A stretch of 64,000 nt of DNA from Halovivax ruber XH-70. GTDB lineage: Archaea > Halobacteriota > Halobacteria > Halobacteriales > Natrialbaceae. Where the stretch lies: contig NC_019964.1 in the NCBI RefSeq assembly GCF_000328525.1, positions 558,001-622,000 of the forward strand. Reading direction: 5' to 3'. Both the position numbers and the translations under genes were made by a program. Positions 1-7,188 of this stretch are shown piece after piece. Within the stretch, counting starts at the first letter, position 1, and every line of letters begins with the position of its first letter. The notes below the pieces were generated by a model that had not been told where the DNA came from, made no database searches, and saw nothing but the letters and a program-made list of their open reading frames with translations.

Positions 1-704
1 GCGCCGCCGTCGCTGGCGAGGCCGTCGACCGTCGTGGCGTCGCTCGCGTGCAGCCAGCGCTCTGCGGGCGGGAACGTGGTGTCGGCTCGATCGGCGAGGG
101 TGGCCGCGAGGTCGGAAAGCGCCGGTGACGGGGGTTTGGCGACGGCCGCGGCGCCTGTCTCGACGGCCAGCTCGAGGACGTCGCGTTCGAGGCGGGCGTC
201 GATCGCGTCGGGGTCGGCGGCGTCGCGACGAGTCGTCTGGTCGCGACCGAACGCCTGGATCGTCTCGACGGCGCGATCGGCGGCGTCGGTACGTGACAGG
301 AGCGAGAAGCCGCGAGCGACGAGAACGTCGGCGGCGACGATCGCGAGGTCCGCGTCGGCATCCGCTTCGGCAGTGACATCGGTGTCCGCGTGGGTATCGG
401 CATCGTCGCCTGCGTGGGTATCGACGCCAGCGTCGACCTCGGCGTCGGACCACGGCGTCTCGTGGGCCAGCTCACGGGTGAGCGCCAGTCCGTCGTAGAT
501 CAGTTGGGTGCCCGCGGCGAGTTCACGGACGGCTGCGGGGTCGGTGCTCGGATCGGCCGCGAGCGCACTCTCGACCGTGAGAACGGCAGGCGTGAGCGCG
601 TTCGCGTCGATCTCGTCGTAAAGCCGACGTCGCAGGGGCGGTGGCGACACGTCGGCCACCGCCTCGCGGACAGTTCGTCGGCACCGGGCGACCCGATCCA
701 TCAT
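1..704 (-). CDS. DUF7114-type haloarchaeal protein (3' end cut off by window edge)
   Basis: The reading frame stays open from an ATG at 704 to the window edge, giving 234 residues without a stop. The protein is Ala/Asp-rich and probably helical. The stretch GTQLIYDGLALTREL (residues 65-79) and a later region ending in AFGRDQTTR match my memory of the haloarchaeal DUF7114 family, for which I know no biochemical function. An Asp/Thr/His-rich low-complexity insert separates the two conserved parts. A second ATG follows directly at 701, so the exact start is ambiguous by one codon. The gene is divergent from the crotonase-family gene, with 57 nt between the two starts. The family call is from recall. 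Confidence 0.72.
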   Translation of the reverse strand, partial: MMDRVARCRRTVREAVADVSPPPLRRRLYDEIDANALTPAVLTVESALAADPSTDPAAVRELAAGTQLIYDGLALTRELAHETPWSDAEVDAGVDTHAGDDADTHADTDVTAEADADADLAIVAADVLVARGFSLLSRTDAADRAVETIQAFGRDQTTRRDAADPDAIDARLERDVLELAVETGAAAVAKPPSPALSDLAATLADRADTTFPPAERWLHASDATTVDGLASDGG

Positions 705-761
705 CCAGCCGTTGCGCCGGCGGACGCAAAGACCTTTGGAAAGTGCCCACAGGATCGACGT

Positions 762-1475
762 ATGATCGAAACTGCCGAAGCCGATACGGGGGTGGTGCGG
801 GTCGTCCTGAACCGACCGACGGCGCGCAACGCGCTCACACCCGCGGGGCTTGAGGACCTCGCGAGCACCATCGAAGCGGCCGACGAACGCGAGGCCGTCG
901 CCGTCGTCGCCCTCCAGGGAGCCGGCGAGGCGTTCTGCGCCGGTGCGGATCTCGACGCGGTCGCCGAACTCGACCGCGAGACGGGCGCGGACTTCGCCCG
1001 GTTGGGCCAGCGCGTCGCGCGGACGATCGAAGACTGCGAGACGCCCGTCGTCGCCGCGATCGACGGCCCGGCGATGGGCGGCGGCCTCGAGCTCGCGCTG
1101 GCCTGTGACCTCCGAGTGGCGACACCGCGCTCGACGTTCGGCGAACCCGGCGTCACCTTCGGTCTCTTCGGCGCCTGGGGCGGAACCGTCCGACTCCCAC
1201 GCATCGTCGGCGACGGAAACGCCATGGATCTCGCGCTGTCCGGGCGAACGATCGACGCCGAGACGGCCCGCCGGATGGGGTTGGTCAGCCGCATCGTCGA
1301 CGATCCGATGGCGGTCGCGACGACGCTGGCCGAGAATCCGCTGGAGACGATGGCGATCCTCGCCGACCGCATTCGAGATCGTGACACTCTCTCCACGCAA
1401 GAACAGCGAGAAGCAGTTGCGTTCGGCGAGTCCGTCGAGCGCCACCGGGACGACGTTCGAGCGCTTCGCGAGTGA
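762..1475 (+). CDS. Enoyl-CoA hydratase/isomerase (crotonase) family protein
   Basis: This 237-residue protein has the crotonase fold signature: NRPTARNALT near the N-terminus (17-26), the CoA/oxyanion segment AFCAGADL (57-64) and GPAMGGGLELALACD (102-116). Family members act on acyl-CoA thioesters in the cytoplasm. Of the two glutamates used by true hydratases, the first is present (Glu110 in GGGLEL), but the second falls in FGEPGV, where Gly130 replaces it. Hydration is therefore uncertain and an isomerase or another crotonase reaction is possible. At about 237 residues it is slightly shorter than typical 255-260-residue hydratases. The ATG was chosen because upstream sequence in this frame is antisense to the DUF7114 gene. 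Confidence 0.85.
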   Translation: MIETAEADTGVVRVVLNRPTARNALTPAGLEDLASTIEAADEREAVAVVALQGAGEAFCAGADLDAVAELDRETGADFARLGQRVARTIEDCETPVVAAIDGPAMGGGLELALACDLRVATPRSTFGEPGVTFGLFGAWGGTVRLPRIVGDGNAMDLALSGRTIDAETARRMGLVSRIVDDPMAVATTLAENPLETMAILADRIRDRDTLSTQEQREAVAFGESVERHRDDVRALRE

Positions 1476-1529
1476 CGGCGAAGACGTGAGCCTGCTTCTC
1501 CCTGGCGTTCCAGGTATCCGACAATCGTC

Positions 1530-2324
1530 TCACTCGATCGGCCTGGGTGCCGGCGGCGCCGATCGCTTGTGTTCGTTCGCTTCGTACAGCGCGCGAACGT
1601 GTTCGACCGTCTCTTCGTCGACGTCGAGCTCGCGCGCCGTCGCCGCGATCGAGAGGGGGCCGTCGACGTGGGTCGCCAGGATGGCGTCGAGCGTGTCGTA
1701 GGTGAGTCCTAGTTCTTCCTCGTCTGTCTGGCCGGCCCAGAGTTCGGCGGTCGGGGTCTTCTCGACGAGATCGTCCGGGACGCCGACGTGACTGGCGAGC
1801 TGGCGCACCTGGGCCTTGTAGAGGTTCCCGATCGGGTGGCAGTCGACGGCGCCGTCGCCGTACTTGGTGAAGTAGCCGACGGCGGCCTCACTGCGATTGC
1901 CGGTACCCAACACCAGCCGATTCTCGTGGTTTGCGACGAGGTAGTTGAACACCGCTCGCACGCGAGCGCGAGCGTTGCCGACCGCCCGATGGTCGCCCTC
2001 GGCTTCGGGATAGGCCGAGAGAAGGTCGTCCACGACGGGTTCGACTTCGAAGACGTCGTAGGGCAGCTCCAGGTCCTGGGCGACGCGTTCGGCGTCGCTC
2101 ATGTGCTCGTCGGCGCTGACGCGGGCGGGCAAGACGAGCCCGTGGACGTTCTCGGATCCCAGTGCCTCCGTCGCCAGGTACGCGGTCAGTGTGCTGTCGA
2201 TCCCACCGGAGAGGCCGAGGACGGCGCCGTCGACGCCCGCGGCGTCGACCTGATCGCGAACGAAATCGACGATGTGTTCGCGCCACGTCTCGAGTTCGTC
2301 CGCGGCGAATCGAAGATCGATCAT
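1530..2324 (-). CDS. nadE: NAD+ synthase, ammonia-dependent
   Basis: The 264-residue protein carries the PP-loop ATP pyrophosphatase motif SGGIDS (39-44) and the downstream segments LVLGTGNRSE and YGDGAVDCHPIGNLYK typical of NadE. The enzyme adenylates nicotinate adenine dinucleotide and amidates it to NAD+, the last step of NAD synthesis. There is no N-terminal nitrilase/glutaminase domain, so free ammonia rather than glutamine is the expected nitrogen donor. Length is normal for the single-domain form. It lies tail-to-tail with the crotonase-family gene, with a 54-nt gap, and has no obvious operon partner. Confidence 0.96.
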   Translation of the reverse strand: MIDLRFAADELETWREHIVDFVRDQVDAAGVDGAVLGLSGGIDSTLTAYLATEALGSENVHGLVLPARVSADEHMSDAERVAQDLELPYDVFEVEPVVDDLLSAYPEAEGDHRAVGNARARVRAVFNYLVANHENRLVLGTGNRSEAAVGYFTKYGDGAVDCHPIGNLYKAQVRQLASHVGVPDDLVEKTPTAELWAGQTDEEELGLTYDTLDAILATHVDGPLSIAATARELDVDEETVEHVRALYEANEHKRSAPPAPRPIE

Positions 2325-2637
2325 GGCCGCTCATTACCCGGCAGCGACCAAATAGCCTCGGTCAGTGCGAAATCCGTGGACGAATGACCGATAAGGAACC
2401 GGATCTCGGTAATTCGACAGTGAACGTTCAAGTTACGGTGGGTTCAGCCACATTCGTCAAGCAACGGCTCAGGACGTCACGTGATCCGAGGTGGACCGGA
2501 GCCGCCGTCCACTCACCTCGGTACAGCAGTGAAGGGTACCCACCGCCGAATTTGGTACTCTTGTTTCGCTCCGAACACCGGGACTAAGGTGGAACGCAAC
2601 GCTGGTGGCCCGGACACACGAGCGAAATGATGAGCGA
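2325..2637. other. Intergenic stretch with no gene recognised
   Basis: This 313-nt gap lies between nadE, which reads away from it, and the end of the Tat-exported protein gene. An ATG near 2384 opens a plus-strand frame of about 68 codons, but it shows no recognisable domain and its codons do not look haloarchaeal. I saw no tRNA, long inverted repeat or strong terminator here. Confidence 0.5.
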
Positions 2638-3633
2638 TCAATCGTCGGCGCCATCGTTGGCCGTCACGTGAATCTCCCGGGTCACCGCATCGTCCGCACA
2701 CGCCACACGGATCGGGAACGTGACGTCCCGCTCGACGGGGTAGGTCGCGTAGCCGAGTTCGATCGTCGTCGACTCGTTCCAGTCCAGCGTTACTGACTGG
2801 CTGTCGACCACCTCGTCGCCGACGACGAGGCGGATGTCCTGCGTGTTCGGTCCGACCATCATCATGTCGCCGACGTTCGCGACCGAGACCGTCGCCGTGA
2901 ATCGGTCGCCGGCGGCCACAGGGGCGTTGGTCTCGACGAGTTCGAGCGCGAACGGCTGGCGGACGGATGGCCCGTCGCTGGTGGCCCCCTCGCCGAGTCG
3001 ACCATCCGCACAGATGGGGTACGCCACGGTCGGATACCCGTACTGGATCCAGTGGGGTGCCTCGTCAATCGAGAGCGTCGTCGTGTCCGATTCGCCCTCG
3101 ATCTCGTGGATGTCGACGACGGTGTAGTTTCGTCCCTCGACCCAGACGAGGCGCTCCAGGTCGCCCGCGTCGTCGAGCGCGTCCGCGACGATCTCCACGG
3201 AATCGGCGACGCCGATCGTCTCGTCGGGGCCGGGCCTCGTCGACAGCGAGTCGATCCGCGGGGGGTCGCGGCCGTCTTCGGCCGCCGTCACTGCCCATTC
3301 GACGGTTGTCCCGTCGTGACTGGCGCGTATCGTGTACGAGCCTGGTTCCTCGAACCGGGCAGACCTGGTGGCGTTTCCGGTCGCGTACGACAGGTCGAGG
3401 AGGGGACCGCCGGACAGGTCACCGAGTTCCCAATCGACGTCGGCCGGGTCGATATCGTCCGAGACGGCGACCTCGAACAACATCGCCGAGTCCGGTGTCA
3501 CGGTGACCTCCTCCGACGAACCCACCCGTTCGATCGACTGCAACGGAGGTGCCCCGGCGCGGTCCGAGCCGACCGCGCCGGCGCCGCCGATCCCCACAGC
3601 ACCGATACAGGAGAGATAGTCTCTACGACGCAT
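2638..3633 (-). CDS. Tat-exported cell-surface protein, function unknown
   Basis: The 331-residue product starts with MRRRDYLSC followed by a Gly/Ala-rich hydrophobic stretch, a twin-arginine signal peptide ending around residue 28. A lipobox is not clear. The mature part is acidic and beta-rich, with repeated immunoglobulin-like segments such as FALELVETNAPVAAGDRFTA near the C-terminus that resemble CARDB/adhesion modules. It is probably extracellular. The frame extends another 74 codons upstream, but that part is basic and low-quality and includes the tRNA promoter side, so the ATG at 3633 was chosen. The function is not recognised. Confidence 0.72.
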   Translation of the reverse strand: MRRRDYLSCIGAVGIGGAGAVGSDRAGAPPLQSIERVGSSEEVTVTPDSAMLFEVAVSDDIDPADVDWELGDLSGGPLLDLSYATGNATRSARFEEPGSYTIRASHDGTTVEWAVTAAEDGRDPPRIDSLSTRPGPDETIGVADSVEIVADALDDAGDLERLVWVEGRNYTVVDIHEIEGESDTTTLSIDEAPHWIQYGYPTVAYPICADGRLGEGATSDGPSVRQPFALELVETNAPVAAGDRFTATVSVANVGDMMMVGPNTQDIRLVVGDEVVDSQSVTLDWNESTTIELGYATYPVERDVTFPIRVACADDAVTREIHVTANDGADD

Positions 3634-3764
3634 GACCCCGTCTCCAACGCGCAGCATCAATGGTGTTCGCAGTCGACAGGTAGCCTGACGGTCACGCCGC
3701 CGGACCGATCGTCGCGGAAGCGGTTCGTTCAAGAGGGATGACCGCCATACGTCGACGTGGGAGC

Positions 3765-3775
3765 GCGCCGGTGGT
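3765..3775 (+). repeat. Copy of the first 11 nt of tRNA-Gly
   Basis: GCGCCGGTGGT here is identical to the first 11 bases of the tRNA-Gly gene that begins 65 nt downstream. The rest of the tRNA does not follow, so this is a 5' fragment. Together with the 3' fragments downstream it brackets the intact gene. Confidence 0.55.
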
Positions 3776-3829
3776 GAGCGAATCCGTCGGATTTGCAAAC
3801 CTCGGGGCACGAGGAACGAAGTGACGTGT

Positions 3830-3900
3830 GCGCCGGTGGTCCAGTGGTAGGACATTAGCTTCCCAAGCTAATAGCCCGGGTTCAATTCCCGGCCGGCGCA
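3830..3900 (+). tRNA. tRNA-Gly (anticodon CCC)
   Basis: A complete cloverleaf can be drawn. The acceptor GCGCCGG pairs with CCGGCGC, the D stem GTCC pairs with GGAC, the anticodon stem TTAGC pairs with GCTAA around loop TTCCCAA (anticodon CCC), and the T stem CCGGG pairs with CCCGG around TTCAATT. The discriminator base is A and CCA is not encoded. It reads GGG codons. No intron is present. The gene is flanked by fragments of itself on both sides. Confidence 0.96.
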
Positions 3901-4140
3901 TCCTGCGACGAACGAATGTGAGGAGCGGATGCGCTATCGAGGGAATTGAAGTACGGGAGACGCAGCGCGAACAGCGTGAGCGACCGTCTTCAGGTGGTTC
4001 AATTCCCGGCCGGCGCACTTTTGCGAGGAACGACGGTGACGAGCAAATGCGTTACAATGGGAATTGAATGAGACCAGTCGCAGCCCGCACAGCGAAGCGA
4101 GCAGGAACGTCTGGGCGTGGTTCAATTCCCGGCCGGCCCA
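3901..4140 (+). repeat. Degenerate tandem array of tRNA-Gly 3'-end fragments
   Basis: The last 22 nt of the tRNA, GGTTCAATTCCCGGCCGGCGCA (3879-3900), recur exactly at 3996-4017 and with one mismatch at 4119-4140, giving periods of 117 and 123 nt. The spacers are related: each begins with a GCGA(C/G)GAACGA-like stretch and carries GGGAATTGAA (3941-3950 and 4059-4068), the reverse complement of the T-loop segment TTCAATTCCC. Short frames across it are artefacts of this structure. It could be a record of repeated integration at the tRNA end or local amplification. No integrase gene is in the window. Confidence 0.8.
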
Positions 4141-4178
4141 CGTTTGCAAGTCTCTGACTCGGTTCACCCGCGAAGGCT

Positions 4179-4199
4179 CGTGAGAACGGTGTTCTCACG
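4179..4199. other. Perfect 9-bp hairpin with 3-nt loop
   Basis: CGTGAGAAC, loop GGT, GTTCTCACG. It sits between the tRNA-derived repeats and the convergent end of tbp, about 100 nt beyond the tbp stop. There is no T-run, so a classical terminator is doubtful. It resembles the triloop hairpins of the 13.2-13.4 kb cluster. Confidence 0.6.
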
Positions 4200-4297
4200 G
4201 TAACCGGACGAGGGGTGAGGCCAGCCGAGACCCAGCGGCCAGCAGTGTCGAGCGGAAGAGAAGGATCTCGGGCGCACTGTGCCGACCGTCGAGGGGC

Positions 4298-4858
4298 CTA
4301 CTCGAGCAGGCCGAGGTCCTCGAGCCGGGAGACGATCTTGTCGACGGCGTGTTCGGCGTCGACGGGTCGCTTCCCGCCGGTGATGACGAGCTTGCCGGAG
4401 CCGAACAGCAGCGCGACGACTTCTGGCTCGTCGAGGCGGTAGACGAGGCCGGGGAACTGCTCGGGTTCGTACTCGATGTTCTCGAGGCCCAGCCCGATCG
4501 CGATCGCGTTCAGGTTGAGGTTGCGCCCGAGGTCGGCCGAGGTGACGATGTTCTGGACGACGATTTCGGGGTCCTCGTTGACCTGAATCTGGAGTTCGCG
4601 CAGCTTGTCGAAGACGATGCGCAGACTCTCGTGGACGTCGTCGGTGCTCTTGGCGCCGGTGCAGACGATCTTCCCGGAGCGGAAGATGAGTGCAGCGGAC
4701 TTGGGATTCTGGGTGCGGTAGACGAGACCGGGGAACTGCTCGGGGTCGTAGTCGGCCCCCTCGAGGTCCATCGCGACGCTCTGGAGGTCGAGTTCCTGCC
4801 CGATACCGGTCGACGCCACCACGTTCTCGATGTTGATGGTGTCCTTCGGATCCGTCAT
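4298..4858 (-). CDS. tbp: TATA-box-binding protein (TBP)
   Basis: The 186-residue protein is the archaeal TBP saddle: two direct repeats, each with an N-terminal strand motif (NIENVVAST at 9-17, QNIVTSADL at 102-110), PEQFPGLVYR (39-48 and 132-141) and a GSGK/RSGK-type loop before a basic-acidic helix. It binds TATA elements and recruits TFB and RNA polymerase. The C-terminus has the short acidic tail usual in archaea. Length is standard. Haloarchaea often have several TBPs; this one has the canonical sequence of the housekeeping copy. It is convergent with the tRNA-repeat region and divergent from the TrmG10 gene. Confidence 0.97.
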   Translation of the reverse strand: MTDPKDTINIENVVASTGIGQELDLQSVAMDLEGADYDPEQFPGLVYRTQNPKSAALIFRSGKIVCTGAKSTDDVHESLRIVFDKLRELQIQVNEDPEIVVQNIVTSADLGRNLNLNAIAIGLGLENIEYEPEQFPGLVYRLDEPEVVALLFGSGKLVITGGKRPVDAEHAVDKIVSRLEDLGLLE

Positions 4859-4881
4859 TGGTCGCTTAAAAAGACGTATTT

Positions 4882-4897
4882 AACCTTTATAAAGGTT
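4882..4897 (-). promoter_or_regulatory. Perfectly palindromic TATA element of the tbp promoter
   Basis: AACCTTTATAAAGGTT is a perfect 16-bp palindrome whose centre lies about 31 nt before the tbp start codon, the position expected for the TATA box of a leaderless or nearly leaderless transcript. Because the element reads the same on both strands, TBP could bind it symmetrically. Autoregulation is an inference. Confidence 0.75.
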
Positions 4898-5072
4898 GGT
4901 ACCGCCCACTGATTAGTCAGCGTTGGCGACCGAATTCGAAAAGCGAGGATCGGACCGACAGCCGCTATCGCGGCGGTTTCGGCGGGTTCCGAAGCGGCGT
5001 CGAAACTGGTGAATCGAGGGTGTGCTCGGGGAAAGCGGTACGCTCATAGCGCGCGCACCGTCACGCTCGTGT

Positions 5073-6194
5073 GTGTACCTGCTCGAACTCGGCGGCGAAG
5101 ACGACGCGTTCGCGGCCCAGGAAGCCCGAAGCGCCGCCGTCGACGTCGAGCCACTCGCACCGGGGCTCGCGGTGGCGTCCACCATCGTCCCCGAACGAAT
5201 TCGTGGGCTCGCCTACACGCACCGGGCGAGCGAACTCGTCGGACACACCGACGCCGACCCGGCGAGCGCTCGCGCGTTGCTTGAGGCGGCACCTCTCGAC
5301 CGCGAGGGAAGCGTCGCCGTCCGCGCGACGGACGTGAAGGGGACGACGGGCGTCGACACCGCCGCGGCCGAGCGGGCGCTCGGACAGGTACTGGTCGATC
5401 GCGGCTTCGACGTCGATCTCGAGACGCCGGACCACGAGCTTCGCGTGGCGTTCTCGACGGGAGCGATCGCAGCCGACGCGGCGGACGCGCGAGAAAACGG
5501 ACCGGGCGCAGCGGGCGAAACAGCGACACGGGAAGACGACACGGACGCGCCAACTGAATCCGAATCCGTCTGCGCGCTCGGCTGGCTCGCCGCCGAGAGC
5601 GTTCGCGACTTCGGCGAGCGTCGACCGACGGACAAGCCGTTCTTCCAGCCGGGGAGCATGGATTCGTTGCTCGCACGCGCGATCTCGAATCTCGCCGGCG
5701 CGCGACCGGGGACGACGATCCTCGATCCGATGTGTGGCACCGGCGGCGTCCTCGTGGAAGGGGGCCTGCTCGGCGCCGACGTGATCGGGACCGACGCCCA
5801 GTCGAAGATGGTTCGGGGCGCGCGCGAGAACTTGACGCATTTCCTCGACCGCGAGGCGCCGTCACCGGTCGGCGTCGAGCGCGGCGACTGGTTCGTCGCG
5901 CGCGGCGACGGGACCCAACTCCCGCTTCCCGACGACGCTGTCGACGCCGTCGTCTTCGACGCGCCCTACGGCCGCCAGTCGAAGATCGAGACCCATCGGC
6001 TCTCGGATCTGGTGTCGGGTGCGCTCTCGGAGTCGCGTCGCGTCGCCGATCGGGCGGTCCTCGTCGCGGATCGGTCGTGGGCCACGGAGGCGCGCGCGGC
6101 CGGCTGGACGATCGAGGCGGCCTTCGAACGCCGCGTCCACCGCTCGCTGACGCGGTACGTGCTGGTACTCGGCCCCGCAGACGCTCCCTCGTGA
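5073..6194 (+). CDS. tRNA (guanine-10-N2)-methyltransferase, TrmG10 family
   Basis: From a GTG at 5073 the product is 373 residues beginning (M)YLLELGGEDDAFAAQEA, the typical start of haloarchaeal TrmG10. An in-frame ATG at 5022 would add 17 atypical residues. An N-terminal THUMP-like RNA-binding half (to about 140) is followed by an acidic linker (about 145-175) and a Rossmann methyltransferase with DPMCGTGG (about 219-226, SAM binding) and DAPYGR (about 296-301), the haloarchaeal form of the catalytic D-P-P-Y motif. The enzyme methylates G10 of tRNA in the cytoplasm. The acidic linker makes it somewhat longer than many archaeal homologues. It is divergent from tbp. Confidence 0.9.
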   Translation: MYLLELGGEDDAFAAQEARSAAVDVEPLAPGLAVASTIVPERIRGLAYTHRASELVGHTDADPASARALLEAAPLDREGSVAVRATDVKGTTGVDTAAAERALGQVLVDRGFDVDLETPDHELRVAFSTGAIAADAADARENGPGAAGETATREDDTDAPTESESVCALGWLAAESVRDFGERRPTDKPFFQPGSMDSLLARAISNLAGARPGTTILDPMCGTGGVLVEGGLLGADVIGTDAQSKMVRGARENLTHFLDREAPSPVGVERGDWFVARGDGTQLPLPDDAVDAVVFDAPYGRQSKIETHRLSDLVSGALSESRRVADRAVLVADRSWATEARAAGWTIEAAFERRVHRSLTRYVLVLGPADAPS

Positions 6195-6235
6195 GAGTAA
6201 ATGCCCGTTCTCGCGTTCCGGGGACCCGGTGTGGC

Positions 6236-6242
6236 TTTTTTT
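6236..6242 (+). terminator. T-run after the TrmG10 gene
   Basis: Seven consecutive T residues lie 42 nt after the methyltransferase stop, a plausible U-rich archaeal terminator. The same run lies 27-33 nt before the next start codon, so it may instead serve as a poor TATA-like element for that gene. Confidence 0.45.
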
Positions 6243-6268
6243 GGTTCGTTCGCCAATATGCGGACGCA

Positions 6269-6490
6269 ATGGAAGCAGAAACACTACGCGAGCGACTCCA
6301 GGAGAACGGCGAGCTGATGGTCAACGTCTCGGACTTCGACGCCCAGATCGAACTGCACCTCCACGACACGGAGATCGAAGAAGACACGGTGACCCTCGAG
6401 CTCGTCGACGGCACGCTCGAGTTTGACACCGACGAGGTCATCGGCGCGTGGAAACACTACCACTCGCTCGAGGACTACAGCCTCGACTGA
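6269..6490 (+). CDS. Small acidic conserved haloarchaeal protein
   Basis: This 73-residue protein starts MEAETLRERLQENGEL and ends in GAWKHYHSLEDYSLD. About a quarter of residues are Asp or Glu. The pattern suggests an N-terminal helix followed by alternating strands (MVNVSDFDAQIELHLHD) and a C-terminal aromatic helix. It is soluble, with no signal or membrane segment. I recall similar short proteins in other haloarchaea but no function. The ATG at 6269 is preferred; the nearby ATG at 6258 is out of frame. Confidence 0.7.
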   Translation: MEAETLRERLQENGELMVNVSDFDAQIELHLHDTEIEEDTVTLELVDGTLEFDTDEVIGAWKHYHSLEDYSLD

Positions 6491-6592
6491 CGAGGATCAG
6501 CGAACGCGACGAATTGGGCCCGGAGACCGAGATTCTGAGCGGAATCGATCCAAGAAAAGCGCGCGGTTCGAGACGACATTCGAGAACGACTG

Positions 6593-7024
6593 TTATCTCG
6601 AGCGCGCCCGCTCGCGTAGCGTTGCTCCCTCGTCGGTTTCGACGTCGAGATCGGGGACGGAGACGGTCTTCCCCGACTCGTCGATCGCGACGAACGTGAA
6701 CGATGAGGCCGTCGTTCGTTCGGTGTCGCCCGTCCGCGGGTTCTCGCGCCAGGCCCGGAGTGCGACCTCGGCGCTCGTCTCGCCGGCGTCGAAGACGTAG
6801 GCCTCGATCAGGGCCGTGTCACCGACGTGAAGCGGGCGCTCGAAGGCGAGCTCGGTCACGCCAGCCGTGACGCAGGGCTCGCCGGCGAAGCGCGTCGCCG
6901 CCATCGTCCCCACCTCGTCGAGCCACCGCATCAAATTGCCGCCGTGGAGCGTCCCCAGGCTGTTCGCGTGGTGCGGTTCGACCCGAAATCGATTCCGAAT
7001 GCGGGTCTCGAGAAGCGTCGGCAT
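6593..7024 (-). CDS. Acyl-CoA thioesterase, hotdog fold
   Basis: The 143-residue single-domain protein has the hotdog thioesterase signature: LGTLHGGNLMRWLDEVG (23-39), with the candidate catalytic Asp36, and the later strand pattern AYVFDAGETSAEVALRAW. YciA/acyl-CoA hydrolase-type enzymes cleave acyl-CoA to free acid and CoA in the cytoplasm; the substrate here is unknown. The ATG at 7024 begins MPTLLETRIRNRFRV. The frame is open upstream but overlaps the RfcC gene and lacks family resemblance there. It lies 165 nt downstream of rfcC on the same strand. Confidence 0.88.
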   Translation of the reverse strand: MPTLLETRIRNRFRVEPHHANSLGTLHGGNLMRWLDEVGTMAATRFAGEPCVTAGVTELAFERPLHVGDTALIEAYVFDAGETSAEVALRAWRENPRTGDTERTTASSFTFVAIDESGKTVSVPDLDVETDEGATLRERARSR

Positions 7025-7188
7025 ACCGGACCCACGTCCGGTCGGGGTAATAGAATGGCGCCGAACATGGCCAACCAGGACGATGCTGGCGCCGCACATG
7101 CCAGCGAGTGGCTGGTGTCCCGTCCGTACCGGTCGACGGTGGCACCGCTGTTCGCGATGTAAAACTCTACAACCCGCCTCCAGGATCG

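Noticed and set aside
3692-4167. Minus-strand frames with peptides such as AGRELNHAQTF across the tRNA region
   Set aside because: They are translations of the antisense of tRNA-Gly and its repeated 3' fragments, a known source of spurious gene calls.
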